Shown here: in pieces, positions 27,837 through 35,387 of the stretch
Position numbering within the stretch: position 1 is the stretch's first letter
Layout: each line of letters begins with the position of its first letter
Source of the DNA: Bacteroidales bacterium
Lineage (GTDB): Bacteria; Bacteroidota; Bacteroidia; Bacteroidales; P3
Length of the DNA stretch: 35,696 nt
Direction of reading: 5' to 3'
Assembly (NCBI GenBank): GCA_024400495.1
Contig: JAKSMR010000025.1
Location: 1-35,696, forward strand
Made by a program: the position numbers and the translations under genes
The notes under the pieces: model-generated
The model's input: only the letters and a program-made list of their open reading frames with translations
What the model was told of the DNA's origin: nothing
Database searches by the model: none

Positions 27837-28910
27837 ATGAAGAAGGTTATTTATGTTGCAGTTGTCGGCATCATGCTCATATGTCTGCTGCTAGGCTTTG
27901 CCGATGAGGTCGGCTTCTTGGGCTTGGGGCACTTGGCCCGATATGTGTCGTGGGTGTCGTCTCCTGTGGCTCTGCTCACGGGTCTGGTTTTTGCTTTGCT
28001 TTTTGGCAAGGTGTTCCCCGATTTCACCAAGGCGATGTCCAAGAAACTTCTGCAATATTCCGTCGTGGGGTTGGGTTTTGGCATGAACGTCTATTCTGCT
28101 CTGGCGTCGGGTAGTGAAGGAATGCTCTTCACCGTTGTCAGTGTCTTCGGTACCCTAGGCCTCGGCTATCTGATCGGTCGTAAACTGCTGGGCGTCGATA
28201 CCCAGACCTCCTATCTTATCTCCTCGGGAACGGCTATTTGTGGCGGCTCTGCCATTGCCGCTGTCGGTCCGGTCATCAAGGCTAAGTCCGAGAGTATGTC
28301 TGTCGCCCTTGGAGTCGTGTTCATACTCAACGCTGTCGCTCTCTTTGTCTTCCCTTCTATTGGAGACTGGATCGGTATGACAATGAAGCAGTTCGGCATG
28401 TGGTCGGCAATAGCCATCCACGACACATCGTCGGTGGTGGGCGCCGGAGCTGCATTTGATCAGATGCATCCCGACAGGGTCCTTTCCGAAGGGGTCTCTG
28501 CCCTTGAGGTGGCCACTACAATCAAGCTGACTCGTGCACTTTGGATTGTCGTTCTGGCTCTGGTTACACCTTTCTTCTTCCGCACGCAGAATGGTGAGGG
28601 TGAGAAGAAACCCTGGTACAAGTCGGTTCCTCTCTTCATCGTTTGGTTTGTCGTCGCTATCCTTTTCAACACCTATGTCCTCTCCAATGCTGCGCTAATA
28701 GGCGATGAAGCTGCTGCTGTAGGCGGTCGGATAGGACATGCTGTCAACAAGCTGGCGAAGAACATGATTACGTTGTCTCTCTTCTTTATCGGTGCCGGAC
28801 TCACACGTGAGACCCTTCGTTCCGTAGGTCTCCGTCCTTTGATTCAGGGTGTTATGCTCTGGATAACAATCAGCCTTGTGTCGTTGGGCTACATTATGCT
28901 CTGCTGCTGA
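27837..28910 (+). CDS. YeiH/UPF0324-family permease (putative sulfate exporter)
   Basis: 357 residues with about 10 hydrophobic helices. Signature segments of the UPF0324/YeiH family: GTAICGGSAIAAVGPVIKAK (about 132-151) and AIAIHDTSSVVGAGAAF (about 192-208), plus MITLSLFFIGAGLTRETLR near the end. The family is annotated as putative sulfate exporters, with members linked to sulfite/cysteate or sulfur metabolism; substrate is inferred. It lies 68 bp after the flavodoxin gene, as the last member of the MATE/Cys-rich/flavodoxin group. It ends with CC, a minor oddity. Downstream is an 11-bp-phased hairpin array that may serve as the operon's 3' end. Confidence 0.9.
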   Translation: MKKVIYVAVVGIMLICLLLGFADEVGFLGLGHLARYVSWVSSPVALLTGLVFALLFGKVFPDFTKAMSKKLLQYSVVGLGFGMNVYSALASGSEGMLFTVVSVFGTLGLGYLIGRKLLGVDTQTSYLISSGTAICGGSAIAAVGPVIKAKSESMSVALGVVFILNAVALFVFPSIGDWIGMTMKQFGMWSAIAIHDTSSVVGAGAAFDQMHPDRVLSEGVSALEVATTIKLTRALWIVVLALVTPFFFRTQNGEGEKKPWYKSVPLFIVWFVVAILFNTYVLSNAALIGDEAAAVGGRIGHAVNKLAKNMITLSLFFIGAGLTRETLRSVGLRPLIQGVMLWITISLVSLGYIMLCC

Positions 28911-29156
28911 TAGACGGCCCCCAGGCATAATGTAGGCGGTTAGTAACGTCCTATCAATTCCGAATCAATTCCGAATCAATTCCGTATCAAAGGCTGTTTG
29001 GTACGGAATTGATATATGTTTGGGCATGGGTAAGGCTGATATTGCTCTCTTAGGTTCTGAGTTGATGGGTGTTTGGAGATATAGGTAACCACTAATGTTT
29101 CACATATTTCTAAATTCTTAGAGGTTGCCTATTATTATTTCTAACGAAAGATTTTG
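28911..29156. other. Intergenic region before the SUMF1-domain gene
   Basis: About 250 bp without a gene up to the next promoter. It contains array C (28952-29014). The rest shows no recognised element. Confidence 0.55.
28952..29014. repeat. 11-bp-phased hairpin array (array C)
   Basis: Units TATCAATTCCG (28952-28962), AATCAATTCCG (28963-28973), AATCAATTCCG (28974-28984) and TATCAAA. The last part folds with an opposing arm: ATCAATTCCGTATCAAA (28975-28991) pairs with TTTGGTACGGAATTGAT (28997-29013), 17 bp with one G-T pair and a 5-base loop GGCTG. The units closely resemble those of array A at 2363. Confidence 0.8.
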
Positions 29157-29186
29157 TTGGAAATATCGTTTTTTTTCGTATCTTTG
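29157..29186 (+). promoter_or_regulatory. Bacteroidota-type promoter of the SUMF1-domain gene
   Basis: TTG (29157-29159), a 19-bp spacer, TATCTTTG (29179-29186). It proves that the in-frame ATG at 29154 is not the start. Confidence 0.8.
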
Positions 29187-29222
29187 CATTACGGGCATAA
29201 TGTTGTGTCTGTTGGTAAAATT

Positions 29223-30299
29223 ATGAAATATAGAGTCTTATTTATAATAATATTCCTGGTCGGGACTTTTGTTCATGCACAAACGGTGACGGATGTGCAG
29301 TTTCAGCGTGTCGACAAAGAGGTCACCCTCTCTTATTCCTTGGACAAAACGGCCGACATCCGAATCAAGGTCTCCGTCGATGGCGGCCTCACGTTCGGCA
29401 ACTATCTCGAGAACTATTCGGGCGACGCCGGCAAGAGAGTCGCTCCGGGCAACAAGACCGTCCTCTTTTACGACCTCCCCGACCTGCGTGGCGTCCCCTA
29501 TGTCGTCGATTCGGCGACAGGTGTCTGCTATAACGACACGCTGATCGTGTTCGATGTGCAGGTCGACGACGGCTCCGCTACCATCCGAGTGGGCGATGTC
29601 AATCTGCGTATGCTTCTCGTCGCCGGCGGCACCTTCACCATGGGCTGCACCCATGCCGACAAGTTGAAATACATCATCGATGCCGACCGTCCTACCCATC
29701 GTGTGAAGGTCGACACCTTCTATATGTCGCAGTTTGAAGTTACGCAAGGTCTCTGGAGCGCCGTCATGGAGGAGAACCCCTCCCGTTGGAAAGACGATAT
29801 CGACCTTCCCGTAGAGAACGTCACCTACGAGATGGTGCAGACCTTCCTCGCTCGGCTGAGCCAGATGACCGGCTATCGTTTCCGTCTCCCCACCGAAGCC
29901 GAATGGGAGTTCGCCGCCCGTGGTGGCGTGAATGGCAAAGGCTGCGTCTATCCCGGAGCCAACGGCATGCCCAACGAGGTGGCCTGGTTCACCGTCAACA
30001 GCAAGAACCGCACCCATATCGTCGGCCAGAAGCTCCCCAACGAGCTGGGGCTCTATGATATGGCCGGCAACGTGAGCGAATGGTGCTCCGACTGGTACGG
30101 CCAGTACACCACCTCCGATCAGGTCAACCCCCGTGGCCCCCGTTATGGAGAGAACAGGATCCTCCGCGGAGGAAGCATCAACAGCCCCTCATGGGGATGT
30201 GCCGTCAGTGCCCGCAGTTGGTATCTCCCCGATCAGGTCAACGGCTGCTGCGGCTTCCGTCTCGTGCTCGACAGCGTTGAGGAGCCTTATGAGGAATAA
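29223..30299 (+). CDS. Secreted SUMF1/FGE-sulfatase domain protein
   Basis: 358 residues. Signal peptide about 1-19 (FVGTFVHAQ style), then an Ig-like N-terminal domain (about 20-110; ADIRIKVSVDGGLTFGNYL), then an SUMF1 (formylglycine-generating enzyme) fold. Motifs: MLLVAGGTFTMGC, YMSQFEVTQGLWSAVM, LPVENVTYEMVQTFLARLSQMTGYRFRLPTEAEWEFAARGG, ELGLYDMAGNVSEWCSDWYG and ILRGGSINSP. The canonical enzyme has a Cys pair just after RGGS; here one Cys (SWGCAVSAR) is out of register, so formylglycine activity looks doubtful. The protein is more likely a structural or ligand-binding member. It is 26 bp upstream of hpt and probably heads that transcript. Confidence 0.9.
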   Translation: MKYRVLFIIIFLVGTFVHAQTVTDVQFQRVDKEVTLSYSLDKTADIRIKVSVDGGLTFGNYLENYSGDAGKRVAPGNKTVLFYDLPDLRGVPYVVDSATGVCYNDTLIVFDVQVDDGSATIRVGDVNLRMLLVAGGTFTMGCTHADKLKYIIDADRPTHRVKVDTFYMSQFEVTQGLWSAVMEENPSRWKDDIDLPVENVTYEMVQTFLARLSQMTGYRFRLPTEAEWEFAARGGVNGKGCVYPGANGMPNEVAWFTVNSKNRTHIVGQKLPNELGLYDMAGNVSEWCSDWYGQYTTSDQVNPRGPRYGENRILRGGSINSPSWGCAVSARSWYLPDQVNGCCGFRLVLDSVEEPYEE

Positions 30300-30325
30300 A
30301 GACAAGAAATAAAACACAACATATT

Positions 30326-30865
30326 ATGGTAGAAAAGATCATTGTCCACGATAGAAGATTCAAGCTTTATCTTTCTGAAGAGAAGATCCAGGAACAGGTC
30401 AGACGTGTTGCCGCCGAAGTGTCGCGCGACCTGAGAGACAAGGATGTCGTCCTCTGTCCCGTGCTCACGGGCAGCTATATGTTCTTTGCCGACCTCACCC
30501 GTTATCTCGATTTCGACCCCGATATCGCCTTCGTCCGCTATTCCTCCTATTCCGGCACCCAGAGCACCGGTCAGGTGAAAGCTATCCTCGGGTTCCCCGA
30601 GAAATGTCGCGGCCGTCATGTGGTCATCGTCGAAGATATCGTCGACAGCGGCATCTCGATGGAGTACATGATTCAAGAGCTCTCCAAGCTCGAGCCAGCA
30701 AGCATCAGCATCTGCACCTTCTTCTTCAAGCCCGGCAACTTCCAGAAGTCGTTCCCCATCAACTACATAGGTATGGAGATCCCCAACGACTTCATCGTAG
30801 GCTACGGTCTCGACTACGACGGCAAAGGCCGCACCTTTAAAGATATCTATACAATCGACGAATGA
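30326..30865 (+). CDS. hpt: Hypoxanthine phosphoribosyltransferase
   Basis: 179 residues, the length of bacterial hypoxanthine/guanine phosphoribosyltransferases, which salvage purines to IMP or GMP using PRPP. The PRPP loop is VVIVEDIVDSGISM (99-112), with the two acidic residues that contact the ribose. Other matching parts are CPVLTGSYMFFADL (44-57), RYSSYSGTQSTG (flexible catalytic loop, 71-82) and the C-terminal FIVGYGLDYDGKGR. The stop overlaps the next start as ATGA, indicating translational coupling to the downstream lipoprotein gene, an unusual partnership for a salvage enzyme. Confidence 0.96.
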   Translation: MVEKIIVHDRRFKLYLSEEKIQEQVRRVAAEVSRDLRDKDVVLCPVLTGSYMFFADLTRYLDFDPDIAFVRYSSYSGTQSTGQVKAILGFPEKCRGRHVVIVEDIVDSGISMEYMIQELSKLEPASISICTFFFKPGNFQKSFPINYIGMEIPNDFIVGYGLDYDGKGRTFKDIYTIDE

Positions 30866-31284
30866 GAAAAATACCTCTGATGAAAAGACTAAGCAAGCAC
30901 CTGCTGCTGGCGGCGATGGTATCGCTCTGCTTTGCGGCATGTAAACAAGACACCCCCGATTTCTCTCCCGAGGAGTTGGTGGGCAAGTGGGTCTGCGGCA
31001 CCGAATATTGGCGTTACGACAGCGAGTATACAGCCTATCCCATCGAGACAGGCTCCACCGTCAACGTGAACGGCTTCACTTGGGATGTGGGCGACGACGT
31101 GCAGGAGAGCGAAGCCCAGGGCTTCCAGTGGAACGTCCGTGGCGACCAGCTCACCCAGATCCATATCCTCCAGAACACCGGAGCCAGCCTCCCCAAGGTC
31201 TACACCCTCCTCTCGGTCACCCCCGACGAGCTGCAGTATAGAGACAACTACGGTCAAACCTTCACCTTTACACGAGTACAATGA
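30862..31284 (+). CDS. Lipocalin-like lipoprotein
   Basis: 140 residues if started at the ATGA overlap with hpt (30862); the ATG at 30880 (MKRLSKHLL) gives a cleaner lipoprotein signal. The lipobox FAAC, with Cys at residue 26 of the long form, predicts an outer-membrane lipoprotein. The mature part begins DFSPEELVGKWVCG, with the GxW start of lipocalin-like proteins, followed by repeated strands and ending ELQYRDNYGQTFTFTRV, in which 'y.d..g....f.r' closes a barrel-like fold. The ligand is unknown. Its stop overlaps the AsmA-like start, again as ATGA, so it is translationally linked at both ends. Confidence 0.8.
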   Translation: MRKIPLMKRLSKHLLLAAMVSLCFAACKQDTPDFSPEELVGKWVCGTEYWRYDSEYTAYPIETGSTVNVNGFTWDVGDDVQESEAQGFQWNVRGDQLTQIHILQNTGASLPKVYTLLSVTPDELQYRDNYGQTFTFTRVQ

Positions 31285-34200
31285 GCGAACAGACAGAACA
31301 GAAAGTAGAGCAAACAACAAAGAGAAGAATGCCCCGATGGCTCAAGGCCACACTCATCACGCTGGGTTCGCTGGTGGGCCTGGTGGTGCTGGTGTTCGTG
31401 CTGGCGTGCTACCTCATCTTCACCCCCGCACGTCTCACCTCCATCGTCAACAAGCTCAGCGACAAGTATATCCTCTGCGAGTCCTCCTTCGAGAAAGTCG
31501 ACCTCACCCTCTTCCGCACCTTCCCCGATGCCGGCCTCGAGCTGAAGAACGTCTATCTCGTCAACCCCCTCGACGATAGTGTCAAGCATGGCGCCCAGGT
31601 CGGCGACACCCTCGCCCGCCTCAATCGTCTCACCGTTGCCGTCAACGTACGCGATTTCCTCAAGCACCGCGACATCAAGGTCACCCAGCTGCTGCTCGAC
31701 GATGTGGAGGCCAACGTCTTCATCTCCGACAACGGAACCACCAATTTCGACATCTTCCCTCCCTCCTCCGACACCACTGAAAGCGAGCCTTTCGAGATAC
31801 CCGAGAATATTGATATCAAGAAGATTTCCGTCTCCAACCTCAACTGCATCTTCAACGATGTCCGCGACGGCATGAAAGCCGATGTCCGCTCTCTCGACCT
31901 CTCTGTCGACGGCCGTTGGCAGAACAGCAGCGCCGACGCCAAGCTGAAGATGAGCAGCAGCGAGGTCGCCGTCGTCATGAAAGACAGCCTCGGCAGCGAA
32001 ACCCTCAACGCCCTGCTCCATCAGCTCCAGATGAAAGTCAAAGGCGAAGGCCCCCTCAGCAACCTCAAGGGCACTCTCGCCCTCTCCCTTCCCCAGGCCT
32101 CCGTCGTGATGGACGGCATGCAGTATGTCACCGACTATGCCAACCAGCAGAGCAAGGACCTCCTCAAGGTCGATATGCCCTTCTCTGCCAACCTCGACAG
32201 CATGGCATTCTCGGTCACCGACGCCACCCTCGCCCTTGCCCAGTTCGTCGTCCGCCTCACCGCCGACGCCCAACTGGCCAACGAGAGCCGACCTCTCACC
32301 GTCGATGCCCGCTTCAGCACCAACGGCTGGCAGCTCGCCGAGCTCCTCCCCATGCTCCCCGCCCAGTTCACCTCCTGGGCCAAGACCATGGATGTCGACG
32401 GTGAGCTCAAGCTCGAAGGAACGGCCGTGGGCTCCCTCACCGACACCACGATGCCGCTCGTCGACGCCCGCCTCACCCTCGCCGACGGCCATTTCACCGA
32501 CAAGAGCCTCATCCCCTACGAGCTGAAGAAGATCAACGGCGACGTCGCTGCCCGTCTCAACCTCTCCCAGGGAGGCAAGAGCAACGCCACCATCAACAGC
32601 CTCACCCTCCGTTTCAACAAGAACGACCTCGCCCTCACTGGCGAGCTCACCGATATGCTCGGCGACCTCCTTGCCGACCTCAACCTCAAGGGTAATGTCA
32701 ATCTTCCCGATCTGGCCTATTACTACCCCGAAAGCTTGAGTCTTCAGGCCAAAGGCAAAGCCAAGCTCGACGTCAACGCCAAAGCCACCCTCGACCAGAT
32801 CACCGCCATGGACCTTAAGAGCATGAAAGTCAGCGGCACCGTGAGCGTCAAGGATCTCGATGTCAATATGGACAACGACATCCTCGCCACCTCGCCCAAG
32901 GTCGATCTCGCCATCCAGATCCCCGCCAAGAAACACACCTCCACCTTCAAGGAGATGCTCTCGGCCCGCATCACCGGTGGCAAGCTCCATGCCGACGTCC
33001 GCTCGTCGAACATCTCCGCCGACCTCATCTCCGCCGATGTCGAAGCCGGCATCAGCGACATCATGGACGACAGGCAGCCCCTCATGGTCGCCGCCACCTT
33101 CAAGGTCGACAAGCTCACCGCCACCATGGACACCCTCAACGCCATCCTCACCGCCCCCGAAGGCTCCTTCGAGATGGTCCCCGACAAGAAAGACCCCGCC
33201 AAAGTCAGGTATAAGGTCCGCTACAACAACTCCGCCCTCTACTGCAAGGTCAACGACAGCCTCTCCGTCAACCTCGCCGGTCTCTCCGTCAGCGGCTCCG
33301 CCTACTACGACAGCACCCGTGCCAACGTCCTCCAGCAGTGGAGCCCCAACCTCGACGTCGACTTCAAGCGCGGCTATGTCAACGTAGCCCAGCTCCCCTA
33401 TGTCGTCCAGATCCCCGACATCAAGTTCAACTACAAGCCCGAGCGTTGCGAGATCGCCAGCGCCAACATCGTCTTCGGCAACTCCGACTACTACCTCTCC
33501 GGCTCCGTCACCGGGCTCGAGAAGTGGATCTCCCACGAGGACATGCTCCGTGGCGACCTCAGCTTCACCTCCAACTACACCAATGTCGACGACCTCATGG
33601 AAGTCCTCAGCGGGCTCGGCACCGATGCCGACACCCTCGAGAAGCAGCGCCAGGAAGACAAGGTCGCCCAGGAAGCCAACCCCTTCATCGTGCCCAAGGA
33701 TGTCGACTTCACTCTCCATACCCGCATCAAGGACCTCACCGCCTTCGGCAACGACCTCCAGGAGCTCGGCGGCAACGTCACCGTCAAGGATGGTGTCGCC
33801 GTCCTCGACCAGGTAGGTTTCGTCTGCAAGGCCGCCAAGATGCAGCTCACAGCCATCTATAAGACCCCGCGCGTCAACCATATCTTCGTCGGACTCGACT
33901 TCCATCTGCTCGACATCGGCGTCAGCGAGCTCGTCGACATGATCCCCATGGTCGACACCCTCGTGCCCATGCTCTCCGCCTTCGATGGCAATGCCGACTT
34001 CCACCTCTGTGCCGAGACCTACGTCAACGCCTTCTACCAGCCCAAGATGTCCACCCTCCGCGGTGTCGCCGCCCTCACTGGCAAGGACCTCGTGGTGCTC
34101 GACAACGAGACCTTCGACAAGATCTCCAAGCTCATGCTCTTCAAGAAGAAGACCAAGAACGTCATCGACAGCCTCGATGTCGAGATGACCGTCTTCCGCA

Positions 34201-34523
34201 AGGAAGTGGAGATGTATCCCTTCGAGATCTCCATGGACAAGTACCAGATCGTCGCCTCCGGACGTCACAACCTCAACAACAGCTACGACTACCATCTCGA
34301 GATCGTCCAGAGCCCGCTCCCCAACCGCCTCGCCGTCGACGTGCTGGGTGTGATGCCCAAGCTCGGCTTCAAGCTCTCCAAGTGCCGCTACGCCGAGATG
34401 TATAAGCCCGAGAAGCGCAACGAGCTCCAGAAGCAGACCCTCGAGATGAAAGCCCTCATCCGCAAGTCGCTCGAGGCCAACGTCAAAGCCGACACCCGTC
34501 AGTATAAAGGTCTCACAGATTGA
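31281..34523 (+). CDS. AsmA-like membrane-anchored protein
   Basis: 1080 residues. A basic N-terminus (KRRMPRWLK) precedes a single transmembrane helix (about 23-47). The remainder is periplasmic. It opens with the AsmA-like pattern: ARLTSIVNKLSDKYI, then SSFEKVDLTLFRTFPDAGLELKNVYLVNP (about 68-97), matching the 'v..v.ls.f..fP...l.l.nv.l' opening. Long stretches of repeated beta-strands follow, and the C-terminal ~250 residues include VPKDVDFTLHTRIKDLTAFGND, the AsmA C-terminal style. AsmA/TamB/YhdP relatives bridge the envelope and move phospholipids toward the outer membrane. Strong C-ending codon bias leaves the opposite strand open for its full length. It overlaps the upstream lipoprotein gene by 4 bp. 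Confidence 0.88.
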   Translation: MSEQTEQKVEQTTKRRMPRWLKATLITLGSLVGLVVLVFVLACYLIFTPARLTSIVNKLSDKYILCESSFEKVDLTLFRTFPDAGLELKNVYLVNPLDDSVKHGAQVGDTLARLNRLTVAVNVRDFLKHRDIKVTQLLLDDVEANVFISDNGTTNFDIFPPSSDTTESEPFEIPENIDIKKISVSNLNCIFNDVRDGMKADVRSLDLSVDGRWQNSSADAKLKMSSSEVAVVMKDSLGSETLNALLHQLQMKVKGEGPLSNLKGTLALSLPQASVVMDGMQYVTDYANQQSKDLLKVDMPFSANLDSMAFSVTDATLALAQFVVRLTADAQLANESRPLTVDARFSTNGWQLAELLPMLPAQFTSWAKTMDVDGELKLEGTAVGSLTDTTMPLVDARLTLADGHFTDKSLIPYELKKINGDVAARLNLSQGGKSNATINSLTLRFNKNDLALTGELTDMLGDLLADLNLKGNVNLPDLAYYYPESLSLQAKGKAKLDVNAKATLDQITAMDLKSMKVSGTVSVKDLDVNMDNDILATSPKVDLAIQIPAKKHTSTFKEMLSARITGGKLHADVRSSNISADLISADVEAGISDIMDDRQPLMVAATFKVDKLTATMDTLNAILTAPEGSFEMVPDKKDPAKVRYKVRYNNSALYCKVNDSLSVNLAGLSVSGSAYYDSTRANVLQQWSPNLDVDFKRGYVNVAQLPYVVQIPDIKFNYKPERCEIASANIVFGNSDYYLSGSVTGLEKWISHEDMLRGDLSFTSNYTNVDDLMEVLSGLGTDADTLEKQRQEDKVAQEANPFIVPKDVDFTLHTRIKDLTAFGNDLQELGGNVTVKDGVAVLDQVGFVCKAAKMQLTAIYKTPRVNHIFVGLDFHLLDIGVSELVDMIPMVDTLVPMLSAFDGNADFHLCAETYVNAFYQPKMSTLRGVAALTGKDLVVLDNETFDKISKLMLFKKKTKNVIDSLDVEMTVFRKEVEMYPFEISMDKYQIVASGRHNLNNSYDYHLEIVQSPLPNRLAVDVLGVMPKLGFKLSKCRYAEMYKPEKRNELQKQTLEMKALIRKSLEANVKADTRQYKGLTD

Positions 34524-34533
34524 TATAGCAACG

Positions 34534-34764
34534 ATGAACAGTCTGCTCTCCATCTCCATCGGTGTCGTAGTGCTCTACGCCCTCTACCGCCTCCTGGGCG
34601 CCCTGCTGCTCCCCAGGATAGCGCAGAAGCGCATGGAACGCTACAAGGCCGACTTCTTCAAGCAGAACCCCCATATCAGCGAGAAAGCCTATCACGACAG
34701 GCAGAGAGAGGACGAAGACCGCACCCTCATCATAGAGAAAAGGAAACGGTACCTCTCCCGTTGA
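34534..34764 (+). CDS. Small single-helix membrane protein, hypothetical
   Basis: 76 residues: one N-terminal transmembrane helix (about 3-26, LLSISIGVVVLYALYRLLGALLLP) and a charged, probably helical tail (RMERYKADFFKQNPHISEKAYHDRQREDEDRTLIIEKRKR). It begins 10 bp after the AsmA-like stop and ends at a terminator, so it is the last gene of the operon. Small DUF-type membrane proteins with similar layout are known in Bacteroidetes, but no family is claimed. A role with the AsmA-like protein is inferred from position only. Confidence 0.75.
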   Translation: MNSLLSISIGVVVLYALYRLLGALLLPRIAQKRMERYKADFFKQNPHISEKAYHDRQREDEDRTLIIEKRKRYLSR

Positions 34765-34775
34765 AAACAAAAAAG

Positions 34776-34811
34776 AACTCCGAACCCACACCCAGGTCCG
34801 GAGTTTTTTTT
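34776..34811 (+). terminator. Rho-independent terminator of the hpt-AsmA operon
   Basis: AACTCCG (34776-34782) with CGGAGTT (34799-34805), extended inward by AACC/GGT-type pairs with one mismatch, followed by T to 34811. Confidence 0.85.
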
Positions 34812-34827
34812 CGCGCAGCCTCTTCAA

Positions 34828-34845
34828 AAAAGTCGCTTGCAAATG
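34828..34845 (-). repeat. Motif copy AAAAGTCGCTTGCAAATG (no octamer array)
   Basis: An 18-base exact direct repeat of 34935-34952, 107 bp upstream of it, and matching the inverted motif at 163-177. It is followed by ATTACCCGATTACACGATTACCC, a degenerate repeat, rather than by octamers. Confidence 0.6.
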
Positions 34846-34934
34846 AAAATTACCCGATTACACGATTACCCTTTGCGCTGGACGAAGCTCATACTTACTG
34901 CACGGCGAAAAAGACAAGCGGCTCTCCCGCATGG

Positions 34935-34986
34935 AAAAGTCGCTTGCAAATGCAGTTGACAAGTTGACAAGTTGACAAGTTGACAA
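34935..34986 (-). repeat. Octamer array plus TTGCAAGCGACTTTT motif (copy 3)
   Basis: On the minus strand, directly after the stop codon of the 37-residue gene (34987-34989), come four TTGTCAAC-type octamers, then CTGCA, then TTTGCAAGCGACTTTT. This is the same order as after the M15 gene at 141-177. Confidence 0.65.
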
Positions 34987-35100
34987 TTACCCTATAACCG
35001 AGCCTCCGATGGCACCCAGGAAGGCGCTCAGGAAGGCGATGATGGCTTTGATCCAGGGGGCTACTGCGGCGGGATCGATGTTCTCTTTGTCTTTTTTCAT
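34987..35100 (-). CDS. 37-residue membrane peptide, smalltalk-like
   Basis: ORF of 37 codons plus TAA: starts MKKDKENIDPAAVAPW and has one hydrophobic helix (IKAIIAFLSAFLGAIGGSVIG, residues 17-37) reaching the C-terminus. Such peptides beside M15 peptidases or amidases in Bacteroides are annotated as 'smalltalk' proteins of unknown role. The start overlaps the stop of the 96-residue gene as ATGA, implying translational coupling. It could be a holin-like or phage-derived peptide; it is too short for a firm call. Confidence 0.65.
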   Translation of the reverse strand: MKKDKENIDPAAVAPWIKAIIAFLSAFLGAIGGSVIG

Positions 35101-35387
35101 ACGGACATCTTTTGAGAGTTAGACAAATTGTTTTCTTGCAGCTGCGACATCACCGGGCAGTCGGGATACTTCGAGCAGTAGACCATCATGCTGATGGCAT
35201 TGCGGTTCTTCTGTATCTCCTCCTTCAAGGGCTCCACGATGTGTTTCTCGAACTCCTTGACGTAGATCACCGACACATCCAGCTCGGCCTTCTCGCCCTC
35301 AGCCTTGTGCTTCCTCCGCTCCACGAGCCATCCCATACCACCGAGCAAGGTGGTGAGGGCGAGGATGAAATTGAGTATGATTTCCAT
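35097..35387 (-). CDS. Small membrane-anchored coiled-coil protein
   Basis: 96 residues: N-terminal transmembrane helix (about 1-21, MEIILNFILALTTLLGGMGWL), then a charged helical segment (RRKHKAEGEKAELDVSVIYVKEFEKHIVEPLKEEIQKNRNAISMMV) and a tail with two Cys (YCSKYPDCPVM). The layout recalls phage lysis accessory proteins (holin- or spanin-like). It overlaps the smalltalk-like gene by 4 bp. An M15-type fragment lies at the opposite edge of the window, but the two are 35 kb apart here and need not be linked. Upstream DNA shows no clear promoter. No family is claimed. Confidence 0.65.
   Translation of the reverse strand: MEIILNFILALTTLLGGMGWLVERRKHKAEGEKAELDVSVIYVKEFEKHIVEPLKEEIQKNRNAISMMVYCSKYPDCPVMSQLQENNLSNSQKMSV

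Noticed and set aside
29154-29222. 23-residue N-terminal extension of the SUMF1-domain protein
   Set aside because: The start lies upstream of the promoter at 29157-29186; the signal peptide begins at 29223.
31254-34559. 1101-codon open frame antisense to the AsmA-like gene
   Set aside because: Same effect of C-ending codons; repetitive acidic/Gly/Val composition and no domains.
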